Positions 34,275-42,563 of a stretch of 64,000 bases of DNA are shown here, in pieces. The notes below the pieces were generated by a model. The model saw nothing but the letters and a program-made list of their open reading frames with translations. It was not told the DNA's origin and ran no database searches. Made by a program: the position numbers and the translations under genes. Origin of the DNA: Thermoplasmatales archaeon BRNA1 (GTDB lineage Archaea > Thermoplasmatota > Thermoplasmata > Methanomassiliicoccales > Methanomethylophilaceae); NCBI GenBank assembly GCA_000350305.1, contig CP002916.1, positions 806,001-870,000 on the forward strand. The letters are read 5' to 3'. The first letter of the stretch is position 1, and each line of letters begins with the position of its first letter.

Positions 34275-35260
34275 CTGGCCGCCTCCAGTAGGCGGACCGG
34301 ACCGTCGTCCTCGTCCCTGTCGCGGATCCTGAAGGAACCCGTCCTCCCGTCCGCGAACACGATCGCGAGGCGCTCCTCGGTGAGTACGGTCTCCCTGATC
34401 GCAAAGACGTCCGGGTCGATCAGCGAGCCGCTGCCGCGGGGAGCGACCATCATGAAGACCCTGGAATCCTTCCATCTCTCCAGGGAGCAGTAGATCACGG
34501 AGAGGCCGTCGTGCATCTGGACCACGGTTCTCCCGGCCACGGGTCCGGCCACGGGTTCGTCGCCCCTGTACTCCCCGCTGACGAAGTCCGCGAACTTCTT
34601 CGCGTTCTCCGGAAGGACGGAGATGTCTGGTCCCCCGCCTTCGGTCATCCTGTGGGCCGAGAGCGTCCTCTCCATACGTGCCAGATCCGTGGAGTTCCTC
34701 ACTGGCTCCGACCAGACGAGACCGATGTAGAGGATGTACATCACGAGATTCGCAATCAGGTTGCCCTGCTTCTCCAGGAAATCCAGGGTTCCGGCGGACA
34801 TCCTCAGGTAGAAGATCAGCTCAGCAGTAATGGTCAGGGCGAAGAACACCGACCCGATGAGGATGTACGTGATGGTACGGGAGTTCCTGCTCATGTACCT
34901 GTAACCCGAATACATCAGGTTCAGGGCGAGGAAGCACAGGACGAGACCGGCGTAGAACTGGTAGACCGGGCCGTCGTCCACCCAGTGGTAGTACCTCATG
35001 AACCTGGAGAATCCCAGGGAGATGGCGAACATGCCGACCGCGAAGAATATGCTGCGGTGCCTGTCCAGGATTATGAGGGCCCCGCAGACTGCAGGGAGCG
35101 TGAAGTACAGCAGACAGCGCAGGACCCCGTAGTCATCCATGCGGTAGTAGAACTCGGCGAGGGCGTAGACGATCATGGAGGCGGCCATCAGCAGAGTGAT
35201 GATGCTGTAGAGACCGTCCATGGCGACCTTCGTCTTCATGCGCACTACGCTGTCGTCCAT
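34271..35260 (-). CDS. Predicted membrane protein, relative of the downstream gene
   Basis: A 329-residue protein with about seven N-terminal membrane helices and a soluble C-terminal part (EYRGDEPVAGPVAGRTVVQM, ending VRLLEAAR). The C-terminal domain has similar strand pattern to that of the gene at 33282. ATG at 35260 (MDDSVVRMKTKV) or 35239 are both possible. No known motif; it may be a signalling or defence-type membrane protein. Promoter TATA (TATAAACC-like) lies near 35287. Confidence 0.65.
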   Translation of the reverse strand: MDDSVVRMKTKVAMDGLYSIITLLMAASMIVYALAEFYYRMDDYGVLRCLLYFTLPAVCGALIILDRHRSIFFAVGMFAISLGFSRFMRYYHWVDDGPVYQFYAGLVLCFLALNLMYSGYRYMSRNSRTITYILIGSVFFALTITAELIFYLRMSAGTLDFLEKQGNLIANLVMYILYIGLVWSEPVRNSTDLARMERTLSAHRMTEGGGPDISVLPENAKKFADFVSGEYRGDEPVAGPVAGRTVVQMHDGLSVIYCSLERWKDSRVFMMVAPRGSGSLIDPDVFAIRETVLTEERLAIVFADGRTGSFRIRDRDEDDGPVRLLEAAR

Positions 35261-35383
35261 TACGGGGGGAGAGGGGGAGGGGGTTTATACTATTTTTTGG
35301 ATAATTAGGAATCATTGTTTCATCATAAGAATGACAATTCTGTTGATTGCTCTAAATAAGAGACGACGTGGTCAATAATACTG
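35261..35383. other. Intergenic AT-rich stretch
   Basis: About 120 bp, AT-rich, carrying the promoter of the minus-strand membrane pair. No gene or clear RNA stem seen. Confidence 0.4.
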
Positions 35384-35753
35384 ATGTTAGAAGACAGAGA
35401 AAGCCTTGAAGGAAAAAGAGTCATTCTCCTTGCTAACTGGATTGGGCCGAACACGTACCGATTATAGTGTCCGAAGAATCCTAACCTTGGGGCAGTAAGA
35501 ACATAGTGTCAGACAATACAACGATGGGATGACAACAATGAAAACACCGTGCCGACCTCCAGATTGGACAGAACTCATCGATACCCAATTGTCAAAATTC
35601 CTTTAAGAGGTACGACTAACCTAGAACTAGCATACAGTGAGTTGAAAAATGCGATTACCTGATTGTAATCCGGTTTTGGGGAAAAGAAATCCAACAAAAC
35701 GTAGTCTTATGTGCTGACAAGATTGTTGCTGCAATTAGGCGAATTGCTGGAAA
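35384..35753 (+). pseudogene. Open frame with two in-frame TAGs and a likely frameshift
   Basis: From ATG 35384, 92 codons run to TGA at 35660 with only two interruptions, both TAG (35465-35467 and 35504-35506). It begins MLEDRESLEGKRVILLANWI and the last part reads IPLRGTTNLELAYSELK. Near 35645 a run of five A's interrupts the reading; adding one A continues into KCDYLIVIRFWGKEIQQ and VVLCADKIVAAIRRIAGNQD up to the convergent HNH gene. The family is not recognised. It may be a decayed gene or a gene using amber codons plus an error. Confidence 0.35.
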
Positions 35754-36884
35754 TCAGGATCTGCTTTCTGCCTCGGCCTTCCTTTCGAATCTGCCGTTGT
35801 GGTACTCATATGCTTTTTTCAATGGAGCATATCTTTCCGGAAATTCTATCTTATCATATGGCTTGCACATTTTTTCATACACCTTGCTGCCTAGTGTCTT
35901 TTTCAGACTGTCCAGGTATTCAATTGTACCGTCCATTCTGACTGTCATCAGATACTTGTCAAAAAGCGAATCGTGGAATTTATTCAGCAGCAACCCATTA
36001 TTCGGATTCGTCTTTTCCTGGGGACTCGACATTCTCCAGGGATATACATGGCTGCCGATTAAGACTTCCCTTTGTGATACTCCCGTAATGCAGCATTTTT
36101 TACCGAACATTTTATCGAGCCCACGTCTGAAAATCGCCTGATTGACCCTAACGTTGACTGTACGGGACGTGTCATAACCGTCAATGTACATCTGACCGTC
36201 CCATACATCTTCGGATAATCCCGCTTTTATGCGTTCCAGGATTTTTCCTGAAACCATACCTGATGGTTTACCGTCAAGCGCATCCAGGATTTCGCGGATT
36301 TCCTCTGTCGGTTTATTCAAACTCGTGGAGATGGCACGGATATCGCCGGCTGAGAGTTTGTCCGGCACATACATCTCACAGAATGATTCTATCTCGTCTG
36401 CAGACCAGTTCTGTCCCCCGTTTTTACCAGGGAATGCTTCAATGTATGGTTCGATCAATTCAGGATTTTTGGAAACGATTTCGAATCCTGGAACATAGTA
36501 TCTGTTTTTCACTATAATCGCCGGATCCGAGTCGGTTCTTTCGAATTCGCCCATGTATCTGTATGAGTCACCGGACTTACTGAAGAGAATGATTGGACAA
36601 TTGCCGTCTCTGAATGCCTTGTTTGCACCCGAATTAATGGGAAGATCGCGGATTATCGGGTCTTTATTTTTCGGGATGCTTTTTAGCGTAGCATAGTAAA
36701 GAAGTGTTCCTGGGCGGTATGGATCCCAACGATCCTCATACTGGTCTCCGTCCTCGTCCTTAATCAATATGACTGTATTGTCTCTGAAAAACAGCCCGCC
36801 CCTCATAGATTGTTTGTCGTCACTGTATCCAAATTTGCGTGTTATTGCCAAACGGTCATATTCTTTTCCGATTTCAAAGACCAT
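35754..36884 (-). CDS. HNH endonuclease, restriction-type
   Basis: A 376-residue protein. The C-terminal HNH module is typical: CCITGVSQREVLIGSHVYPW (His in SHVYPW), NPNNGLLLNKFHDSLFDKYL and a trailing helix. The N-terminal 150 residues carry FFRDNTVILIKDEDGDQYED and PIILFSKSGDSYRYMGEFER, the layout of modification-dependent or other HNH restriction enzymes (ScoMcrA-like). ATG at 36884 is preferred to an upstream ATG. The gene is AT-rich and sits beside a Sau3AI-like remnant, so it belongs to a defence-type islet. Confidence 0.75.
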   Translation of the reverse strand: MVFEIGKEYDRLAITRKFGYSDDKQSMRGGLFFRDNTVILIKDEDGDQYEDRWDPYRPGTLLYYATLKSIPKNKDPIIRDLPINSGANKAFRDGNCPIILFSKSGDSYRYMGEFERTDSDPAIIVKNRYYVPGFEIVSKNPELIEPYIEAFPGKNGGQNWSADEIESFCEMYVPDKLSAGDIRAISTSLNKPTEEIREILDALDGKPSGMVSGKILERIKAGLSEDVWDGQMYIDGYDTSRTVNVRVNQAIFRRGLDKMFGKKCCITGVSQREVLIGSHVYPWRMSSPQEKTNPNNGLLLNKFHDSLFDKYLMTVRMDGTIEYLDSLKKTLGSKVYEKMCKPYDKIEFPERYAPLKKAYEYHNGRFERKAEAESRS

Positions 36885-37103
36885 AGTTGTCGATCGACAA
36901 AGCATGTTATAAGCTCTGTGATCTGGATTGTTTGGACATATCTTACTTTCAAAGAGATTGATGACACAAACATCCGAAAGAACGCTTCAGATCCTTCCAG
37001 AGTGGCTACTGATTCCTGAGAAACTAGCATAGGCAACCTTCACGCACAACTCTAGTTGAAGCATCATACAAAATATCCACACAACGGACTAGCCTATTAC
37101 AGA

Positions 37104-37180
37104 TGGTGGACAAGGCGAGATTCGAACTCGCGACTTCTGCCTTGCGAAGGCAGCACGCTACCGGGCTGCGTCACTTGCCC
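37104..37180 (-). tRNA. tRNA-Ala (anticodon CGC), CCA encoded
   Basis: Minus-strand cloverleaf: acceptor GGGCAAG / CTTGTCC with the G3:U70 wobble pair that identifies alanine tRNA, anticodon loop TTCGCAA (CGC), T-loop GTTCGAATC, and encoded 3' CCA. No intron. It borders the AT-rich accessory islet (32.9-37 kb), so it could mark an insertion site, although no direct repeat was found. Confidence 0.93.
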
Positions 37181-37260
37181 ATTAGAATTCCCGGGTGAGA
37201 CACCAATCTGACCAAAGAATATAAACATTTCACTCCCCGTTCCGTACCACGGTGGAAGGA

Positions 37261-37698
37261 ATGTCCAGGATATATCTCGCAGGCCCCCTGTTCTGCACCT
37301 CCGAGCTCGAATACAACCTCAAGCTCAGGCTAATCCTGAAAGAAGAGGGCTTCGATCTGGTCCTCCCCCAGGACAACTCCGGATCCATCGATGTCGGAAA
37401 AATGTCCGATCAATCATTCGCGAAGGAGACCGCCCTGGACATCTTCTCCGACGACCTGGCACTTCTCGGTTCCTGCGACGCCCTCCTCCTAAACATCGAC
37501 GGCAGGGTCCCCGACGAAGGGGCCTGCGTCGAACTCGGATACGCCTACGCCAAGGGCATGCCGTGCTTCGGCATCAAAACGGACATCAGGACCGCCGAGT
37601 ACGGCATCGACAACATGATGATCGTCGGCGCCCTCGGCGGCAACATAGCCCGTTCGGTCCCGGAGCTCGTCAGGATGCTCCGGGACGCGGGCCTCTGA
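37261..37698 (+). CDS. Nucleoside 2-deoxyribosyltransferase-like
   Basis: A 145-residue protein of the NDT superfamily. MSRIYLAGPLFCTSELEYNL is the typical N-terminus (YLAGP), CDALLLNIDGRVPDEGACVE carries the catalytic Glu of DxGxxxE, and LGYAYAKGMPCFGIKTD follows. It transfers deoxyribose between bases, for nucleotide salvage. ATG at 37261. Converges with the NfeD gene. Confidence 0.85.
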   Translation: MSRIYLAGPLFCTSELEYNLKLRLILKEEGFDLVLPQDNSGSIDVGKMSDQSFAKETALDIFSDDLALLGSCDALLLNIDGRVPDEGACVELGYAYAKGMPCFGIKTDIRTAEYGIDNMMIVGALGGNIARSVPELVRMLRDAGL

Positions 37699-37700
37699 GT

Positions 37701-38147
37701 TTACTTTCTCCTTACGTGCACGTGGACCCCTGCGGCGGACTCCACGACCACATCCGTACCCACGGGGATGGTCTCGTCCGCCTCCGCGGACCAGGTGTCG
37801 GAGCCGATTCTGACCTTCCCCCTCATGTTCCCGGGGGTGACCTCCACCGTGACCTTCCCCTCCCTCCCGGCGAGGGAGTCGGACACCGTGGTGGTGGGCG
37901 CCTCGGGGGAGCCCAGCCTGCGGTACACCCAGAAGGTGAATACGGTCACAGGGATCGCGGACACCACCGCGACAGCCGCGGTCACCCAGGAGTAGAGGTC
38001 GTCCGGGCATGCCAGGCCGTACGCCCCCACCACCGTGCACACCCCTCCGGGTATCAGGAGGTACGCGCCGGGCATGAGGGCCTCTACGGCCACCAGGACC
38101 AGCCCTATCCCCAGGACGGCGAGCGCGGCAAGCACCTCTGCTTCCAT
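37701..38147 (-). CDS. NfeD-like membrane protein
   Basis: A 148-residue protein with two to three N-terminal helices (ALAVLGIGLVLVAVEALMPG and onward) and a C-terminal OB-fold (SLAGREGKVTVEVTPGNMRG, ending HVHVRRK). NfeD proteins pair with SPFH/stomatin proteins at membrane microdomains. It starts 3 nt after the stop of the SPFH gene, so the two form an operon. Ends in TAA. Confidence 0.88.
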   Translation of the reverse strand: MEAEVLAALAVLGIGLVLVAVEALMPGAYLLIPGGVCTVVGAYGLACPDDLYSWVTAAVAVVSAIPVTVFTFWVYRRLGSPEAPTTTVSDSLAGREGKVTVEVTPGNMRGKVRIGSDTWSAEADETIPVGTDVVVESAAGVHVHVRRK

Positions 38148-38149
38148 GC

Positions 38150-39238
38150 TCACACCTTCGGCAGCTTCACGGCCTCGGCGATGCCGTCTGACTCGGTGAT
38201 CTCGGCATCGATGCTCTCCTTGAAGGAGTCGGTCTCCTTCTTCACGTCCTGCGGGGACGGGATGGGTCCCAGGACGTCGTCCGGGTCTCCCACTGCCTGC
38301 TTGATGTCGTTGGTATCGGAAATCTGCCTGTCGGGCACGTTCTTCGCCGCTCCGACGTAGTCCGAGATGCCCTCCACTAGACGGGTGACCTCCATGGGGA
38401 AGAAGATCTTCGAACTCTCGCCCTGTCCGACGCTCTTCAGCGTCTCCATGGACAGAACGGACAGCGCCTTGGAGTCCATGGCGGCGGCACCCACGCTCAT
38501 GATCCTGAGCTTCTGGGCGTCTCCCTGCGCCTCGAGGATGATCGCGGTCCTCTTTCCCTCCGCCTTCAGGATGGTGGACTGCCTCTCTCCCTCCGCCTTC
38601 AGGATCGCGGACTGCCGCTCTCCCTCGGCCATGAGGATGGCCGCCCTCTTCTGTCCGTCCGCCTCGAGGATGGCGGCGCGCCTCTTCCTCTCCGCGGAGG
38701 TCTGCTCCTCCATGGATCCCTTGACCTTGGCGGCGGGGTCGACCTCCTTGATCTCCACGTTCTCGACCCTGACCCCCCACTTGTCGGTGGCTTCATCGAG
38801 GGTGTCCCTGAGCTGGACGTTGATGTTCTCCCTGCTGGAGAGGATCTGGTCCAGCTCCATCTGTCCGATGACCGAACGGAGGGTGGTCTGTGCAAGGTTC
38901 ACCGTCGCCAGCCTGTAGTTGGTGACCTCGAAGAACGCGTTCTTCGGGTCGGTGACCTTGATGTAGATGATGGCGTCCACATTCACAGGGGAGTTGTCCT
39001 TGGTGATGACCTCCTGCTTGGGGACGTCCATGACCTCGGTACGGAGGTCCAGCTTCACGACTTCGTTGATCAGGGGGCATACGAAGTTCAGACCGGGGTT
39101 CAGCACGCGGATGAACTTTCCCAGCCTGGTGTAGATGCCCTGTTCGTAGGGGTTGACGATCTTGACCCCGCTGAGCACGCAGACCACGAGCAGCACGAGG
39201 ACGATGATCGCCACGCCGATGAGAATACCGGAATCCAT
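38150..39238 (-). CDS. SPFH/stomatin-family membrane protein
   Basis: A 362-residue protein. One N-terminal membrane helix (ILIGVAIIVLVLLVVCVLSG), an SPFH/PHB domain (NPYEQGIYTRLGKFIRVLNP to VDPAAKVKGSMEEQTSAERK), then a coiled region with near-tandem AEGERQSAILKAEGERQS repeats, and a Ser/Asp-rich C-tail. Such proteins form ring-like membrane scaffolds. It is cotranscribed with NfeD. Confidence 0.92.
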   Translation of the reverse strand: MDSGILIGVAIIVLVLLVVCVLSGVKIVNPYEQGIYTRLGKFIRVLNPGLNFVCPLINEVVKLDLRTEVMDVPKQEVITKDNSPVNVDAIIYIKVTDPKNAFFEVTNYRLATVNLAQTTLRSVIGQMELDQILSSRENINVQLRDTLDEATDKWGVRVENVEIKEVDPAAKVKGSMEEQTSAERKRRAAILEADGQKRAAILMAEGERQSAILKAEGERQSTILKAEGKRTAIILEAQGDAQKLRIMSVGAAAMDSKALSVLSMETLKSVGQGESSKIFFPMEVTRLVEGISDYVGAAKNVPDRQISDTNDIKQAVGDPDDVLGPIPSPQDVKKETDSFKESIDAEITESDGIAEAVKLPKV

Positions 39239-39420
39239 GTCTTACACCTGCTTCCGTATTGTGCTCCGAGGATAAGGAACTATTGAGGTTATCAACAGAT
39301 ATTGTTTTGACAAAGGTTTCAGGGAATCATATGTTCCAGAGGAGACTTGAACTTCGGAATGCTAACTGTACTGCGAAGATTTATCTATCTGTGACCCGTC
39401 GTAAAATCCGAGGTGAACGT

Positions 39421-39597
39421 ATGGCAACACAGTCATTCTACGAGGACATGGTCCTGAAGACTCCCGAGGCCGTAAGGAACCTCGAGAGGGCCATCGAGGC
39501 GGCCGACAGGCGCGGACCCCTCAAGATAGAAGGCATCAAGGGAGTCACCAACGACCCCGAAATCGCCCGGCGCATCGCAGAGATGTACGAGAAGTGA
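39421..39597 (+). CDS. Small antitoxin-like protein of the MATxSF family
   Basis: A 58-residue protein starting MATQSFYEDMVLKTPEAVRN with a C-terminal NDPEIARRIAEMYEK. It overlaps the GNAT gene by 4 nt (GTGA), a coupling common in toxin-antitoxin pairs. Relatives lie at 14950 (alone) and 44870 (with a GNAT). The ATG is chosen because it matches the starts of the other two; a longer frame exists upstream but has no similar residues. Confidence 0.75.
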   Translation: MATQSFYEDMVLKTPEAVRNLERAIEAADRRGPLKIEGIKGVTNDPEIARRIAEMYEK

Positions 39598-40139
39598 TCG
39601 TCTTGACAGACTATCACATTTCTTCCCTTTCTTCCCTAGTGGATACGGTAGGCGAATCTGCCATATCCAAACACCTGTCTACTTACAGATGTGCCAGGGA
39701 TTCGGAACGCGAGGATTATCTGCATAATAAGGCCATAACGATGGAAAAGAGGCAGATGTCGAGAACATATCTCGCTTTGGGCTCCGATGGTAACATTCTC
39801 GGCTATTTCACGATCGGTATGAAATGCATGCACGTTCCTGACGAAACCCCAATCTCTAACAGCACCCGCAAGAAAATGAACATCGATGATCGGACAGGCG
39901 TTGCACAGAGTTATCTCTTAGGTCAATTAGGCCGGGATGACCGTTCGGAAAAGGGTTTCGGAAGGGCTCTTCTGCAAGAGGCTCTCGGAATCCTCTGCAG
40001 GGCAAATAAGATGGTGGGCTGTCGTCTGGTGAGACTGGATTGCGCGGACGAACTGGTAAACTACTATGGACAAACCGGATTCTTTTTCGTCGGCAAAAAC
40101 GAATCAGAAAACCTCAACCAGCTTGCAATCCTGATATGA
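39594..40139 (+). CDS. GNAT acetyltransferase, toxin-like partner
   Basis: About 181 residues, GTG start at 39594 overlapping the small gene's stop. The GNAT core shows in LGYFTIGMKC, QSYLLGQLGRDDRSEKGFGR (acetyl-CoA-binding loop region), and LVRLDCADELVNYYGQTGFF. It is similar along its length to the protein at 45034. GNAT toxins paired with a small partner often acetylate aminoacyl-tRNA, but that is inference here. It is AT-rich next to its neighbours, which suggests transfer. Confidence 0.75.
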   Translation: MIVLTDYHISSLSSLVDTVGESAISKHLSTYRCARDSEREDYLHNKAITMEKRQMSRTYLALGSDGNILGYFTIGMKCMHVPDETPISNSTRKKMNIDDRTGVAQSYLLGQLGRDDRSEKGFGRALLQEALGILCRANKMVGCRLVRLDCADELVNYYGQTGFFFVGKNESENLNQLAILI

Positions 40140-40197
40140 GCATCACCGAAAGGCGATACCGTTTTAGCGACATTCCGCCATCCAGGTGCCGATTCAA

Positions 40198-40947
40198 ATG
40201 AAGCAGCTCGTACTTGTCAGGCACGGGGAGAGCGAGTGGAACAAGCTCAACCTGTTCACCGGATGGACCGACGTGGACCTCTCCGAGAAGGGATGGGAGG
40301 AGGCCAAAGCCGCCGGCGAGATGATGAAGGCCGAGGGATTCGCCTTCGACAAATGCTACACCTCCTTCCTGAAGAGGGCCATCCACACCGCCCACACCGC
40401 CCTTGCGGCCATGGACCTGGACTGGATCGAGGAGGTCAAGACCTGGAGGCTCAACGAGAGGCACTACGGCGCCCTCCAGGGACTGAACAAGTCCGAGACC
40501 GCGGAGAAGTACGGCGAGGAGTAGGTCCTCCTCTGGAGGAGGTCCTACGATGTCCCCCCGCCGGCGCTCGAACCCTCCGACGACAGGAACCCCGGCAAAT
40601 GTGCCAGATATGCTGGCACCCCTCCCGAGGGACACCCCCTCTCGGAAAGTCTCGAGGACACCGTCGCACGTGTCATACCCTACTACGAGAGCGACATCCT
40701 CCCGGACATCAGGGCTGGTAAGAGAGTGGTCGTGTTCGCACACGGCAACTCCCTCCGCGCCCTCGTGAAGTACCTCGACGGCATGACCGGCGAGGAGATC
40801 GCCAAGGTCAACATCCCCACCGGCGTCCCCCTGGTCTACCAGTTCGACGACTCCATGAACGTCGTGTCCAAGAGGTACCTGGGCGACCAGGAGGCCCTTG
40901 CCGCCAAGCAGAAGGCCGTCGCCGAGCAGGGCAAGAAGAAGGCTTGA
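40198..40947 (+). CDS. gpmA: 2,3-bisphosphoglycerate-dependent phosphoglycerate mutase with in-frame TAG
   Basis: The frame starts [20 protein letters not shown] and reads to KYGEE, then a TAG at 40522-40524 (codon 109). The same frame continues [20 protein letters not shown] and on through [13 protein letters not shown] and [15 protein letters not shown] to a TGA at 40945-40947, ending QGKKKA. In other dPGMs the residue at the TAG is Gln (KYGDEQVKQWRRGF). The product past the TAG holds the conserved RR, the second His (AHGNS) and the C-terminal tail, so a protein stopped at codon 108 would be inactive. Pyrrolysine insertion is the natural explanation. Confidence 0.9.
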
Positions 40948-41006
40948 TTCATCCGCCGTTTCCTTAAAAGGGGGGGACGGCGATACATATCATCAAAGGT
41001 AATACC

Positions 41007-41333
41007 ATGGGAGACTGCAAAGTTGAAGTCGAGCCCGGCGTGTGCAAGATGCACACCGTCATAGTAGCCAAGCCCACCGAGGACATGATGGGAGTGACCT
41101 TCGAGGTCCAGTCAGACTGCGCCCACGTACAGAACTACGCCGACCAGCTCGGCACCATCAACCCCTACGAGGTCCTCAACACCCCCTTCGGGGAGACCCC
41201 GTTCGTGAAGAACGCCTCGGGAGTCATCCCCCACGCCGCCTGCCCCTGCGTCTGCGCCTTCATCAAGGCGATGGAGGTAGCGAGCGGGATGGGCCTGAAG
41301 AGGGACGTCCACTTCACCATCACCGACGCGTGA
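41007..41333 (+). CDS. Small cysteine-rich protein, unknown family
   Basis: A 108-residue protein starting MGDCKVEVEPGVCKMHTVIV. It carries six cysteines (C4, C13, C38 and a C-P-C-V-C cluster in AACPCVCAFIKAME). The C-terminal half is helical. The CPCVC motif could bind metal or form a disulfide. It lies between the phosphoglycerate mutase and a small GNAT, in the same direction. Function unknown. Confidence 0.7.
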   Translation: MGDCKVEVEPGVCKMHTVIVAKPTEDMMGVTFEVQSDCAHVQNYADQLGTINPYEVLNTPFGETPFVKNASGVIPHAACPCVCAFIKAMEVASGMGLKRDVHFTITDA

Positions 41334-41346
41334 AGGAGGTTTTCCC

Positions 41347-41601
41347 GTGTCCCTCGAGATCAGGCACGACCGCTGCGCGGCGAGGTTCACCGCCGAGAAG
41401 GACGGTGCGGAGGTGGGCGAGCTCACCTACGTCATCGACGACGGGACGATGAACATCAACCACACCTTCGTGAACCCCGACCAGAGGGGACAGGGCATCG
41501 CCACGAAGATGACCGATGCCGCAGAGGCCTTCGCCAGGGCCGAAGGGCTCAAGGTCATCGCGACCTGCTCCTACGCGGCCGCGAAGATCGCAGAGAAGTG
41601 A
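41347..41601 (+). CDS. Small GNAT-like protein (YidJ type)
   Basis: An 84-residue compact acetyltransferase-like protein: start GTG 41347 (MSLEIRHDRCAARF), core GELTYVIDDGTMNINHTFVN and VNPDQRGQGIATKMTDAAEA, where QRGQGIA is the acetyl-CoA loop, ending CSYAAAKIAEK. It resembles the short YidJ/GNAT proteins of many bacteria. It starts 13 nt after the previous gene and may be cotranscribed. Confidence 0.85.
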   Translation: MSLEIRHDRCAARFTAEKDGAEVGELTYVIDDGTMNINHTFVNPDQRGQGIATKMTDAAEAFARAEGLKVIATCSYAAAKIAEK

Positions 41602-42555
41602 TCATTTTCTTACCAGGGGTACGAACTTCCCGTACCCCTTACCTTCCATCTCCTCCAGCGGGATGAACAGCAGCGAGGCGCTGTTCATGCAGTACCTCGC
41701 CCTAGTTGGGGAGAACCTGTCGCCGTAGAACAGGTGTCCCAGATGCGTGTTTCCCACCCTGCTCCTGACCTCGGTACGCGTTATAGGTAGCTTATGGTCC
41801 TCCAGATACACCACCGAGTTTGGATCCAGAGGCTTTGAGAATGCCGGCCATCCGCAGTGGCTGTCGTACTTGTCCTGCGAAAGGAAGAGGGGCTCCCCGG
41901 TGATCCTGTCCACGTAGATCCCCGGGGAGAACTCGTTGTCGTACTCGTTTTCGAAGGGCCTCTCGGTGTCCGCCTCCTGTGTGACAGAGTATTGCAACGG
42001 GGTCAGCCTAGACTCCAATTCTTCATTGCTGGGTCTTTTGTATTCCGAGGGGTCGAACACCCTCTCCGAGACCTGCCTGACAAGCTCGCTGTCGATATGG
42101 CAGTAGCCGTGGGGGTTCTTCTCGAGATACCTCTGATGGTATTCCTCCGCAGGGAAGAAGTTCTCCAGAGGGGCCAGGACGACGTTGAAGGGGTCGTATC
42201 TCCCGGCCTCGGTACCGGCGATCCTCCTGACTGTCTTCTCCGATTCCCCATCGTTCCAGAAGATGCAGGCCTGATACTGGGGACCGGCATCGTTCCCCTG
42301 CCTGTCCTTCAGCGTGGGGTCGATGGATGCGAAGAACGCGTAGAGGATGAAATCCAGGCTCACCCTGGACTCGTCGTATGTAACGTGGACGGTCTCCCGG
42401 TACCCGGTGCGCCTCCTGCAAACATCCTCGTATGTGGGTACGACGGAAGGGTCCCCGTTGGCGTATCCGACCTCAGTGGAGACCACCCCGTCTATTGCGG
42501 ATATGAGGCGCTCCGTACCCCAGAAACACCCTCCGGCCAGCCATATCTCCCTCAT
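41602..42555 (-). CDS. msrAB: Methionine sulfoxide reductase MsrA-MsrB fusion
   Basis: A 317-residue fusion. MsrA begins MREIWLAGGCFWGTERLISA (catalytic Cys in GGCFWG); MsrB follows with CGWPAFSKPLDPNSV, and the C-terminal RARYCMNSASLLF holds its catalytic Cys. It repairs both diastereomers of Met sulfoxide. The start ATG at 42555 sits 9 nt downstream of the stop of the gene at 42564, so they may be cotranscribed. Confidence 0.93.
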   Translation of the reverse strand: MREIWLAGGCFWGTERLISAIDGVVSTEVGYANGDPSVVPTYEDVCRRRTGYRETVHVTYDESRVSLDFILYAFFASIDPTLKDRQGNDAGPQYQACIFWNDGESEKTVRRIAGTEAGRYDPFNVVLAPLENFFPAEEYHQRYLEKNPHGYCHIDSELVRQVSERVFDPSEYKRPSNEELESRLTPLQYSVTQEADTERPFENEYDNEFSPGIYVDRITGEPLFLSQDKYDSHCGWPAFSKPLDPNSVVYLEDHKLPITRTEVRSRVGNTHLGHLFYGDRFSPTRARYCMNSASLLFIPLEEMEGKGYGKFVPLVRK

Positions 42556-42563
42556 GGTATCCC

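Noticed and set aside
37104-37180. Attachment site at the tRNA-Ala 3' end
   Set aside because: No second copy of the tRNA end was found within the accessory islet.
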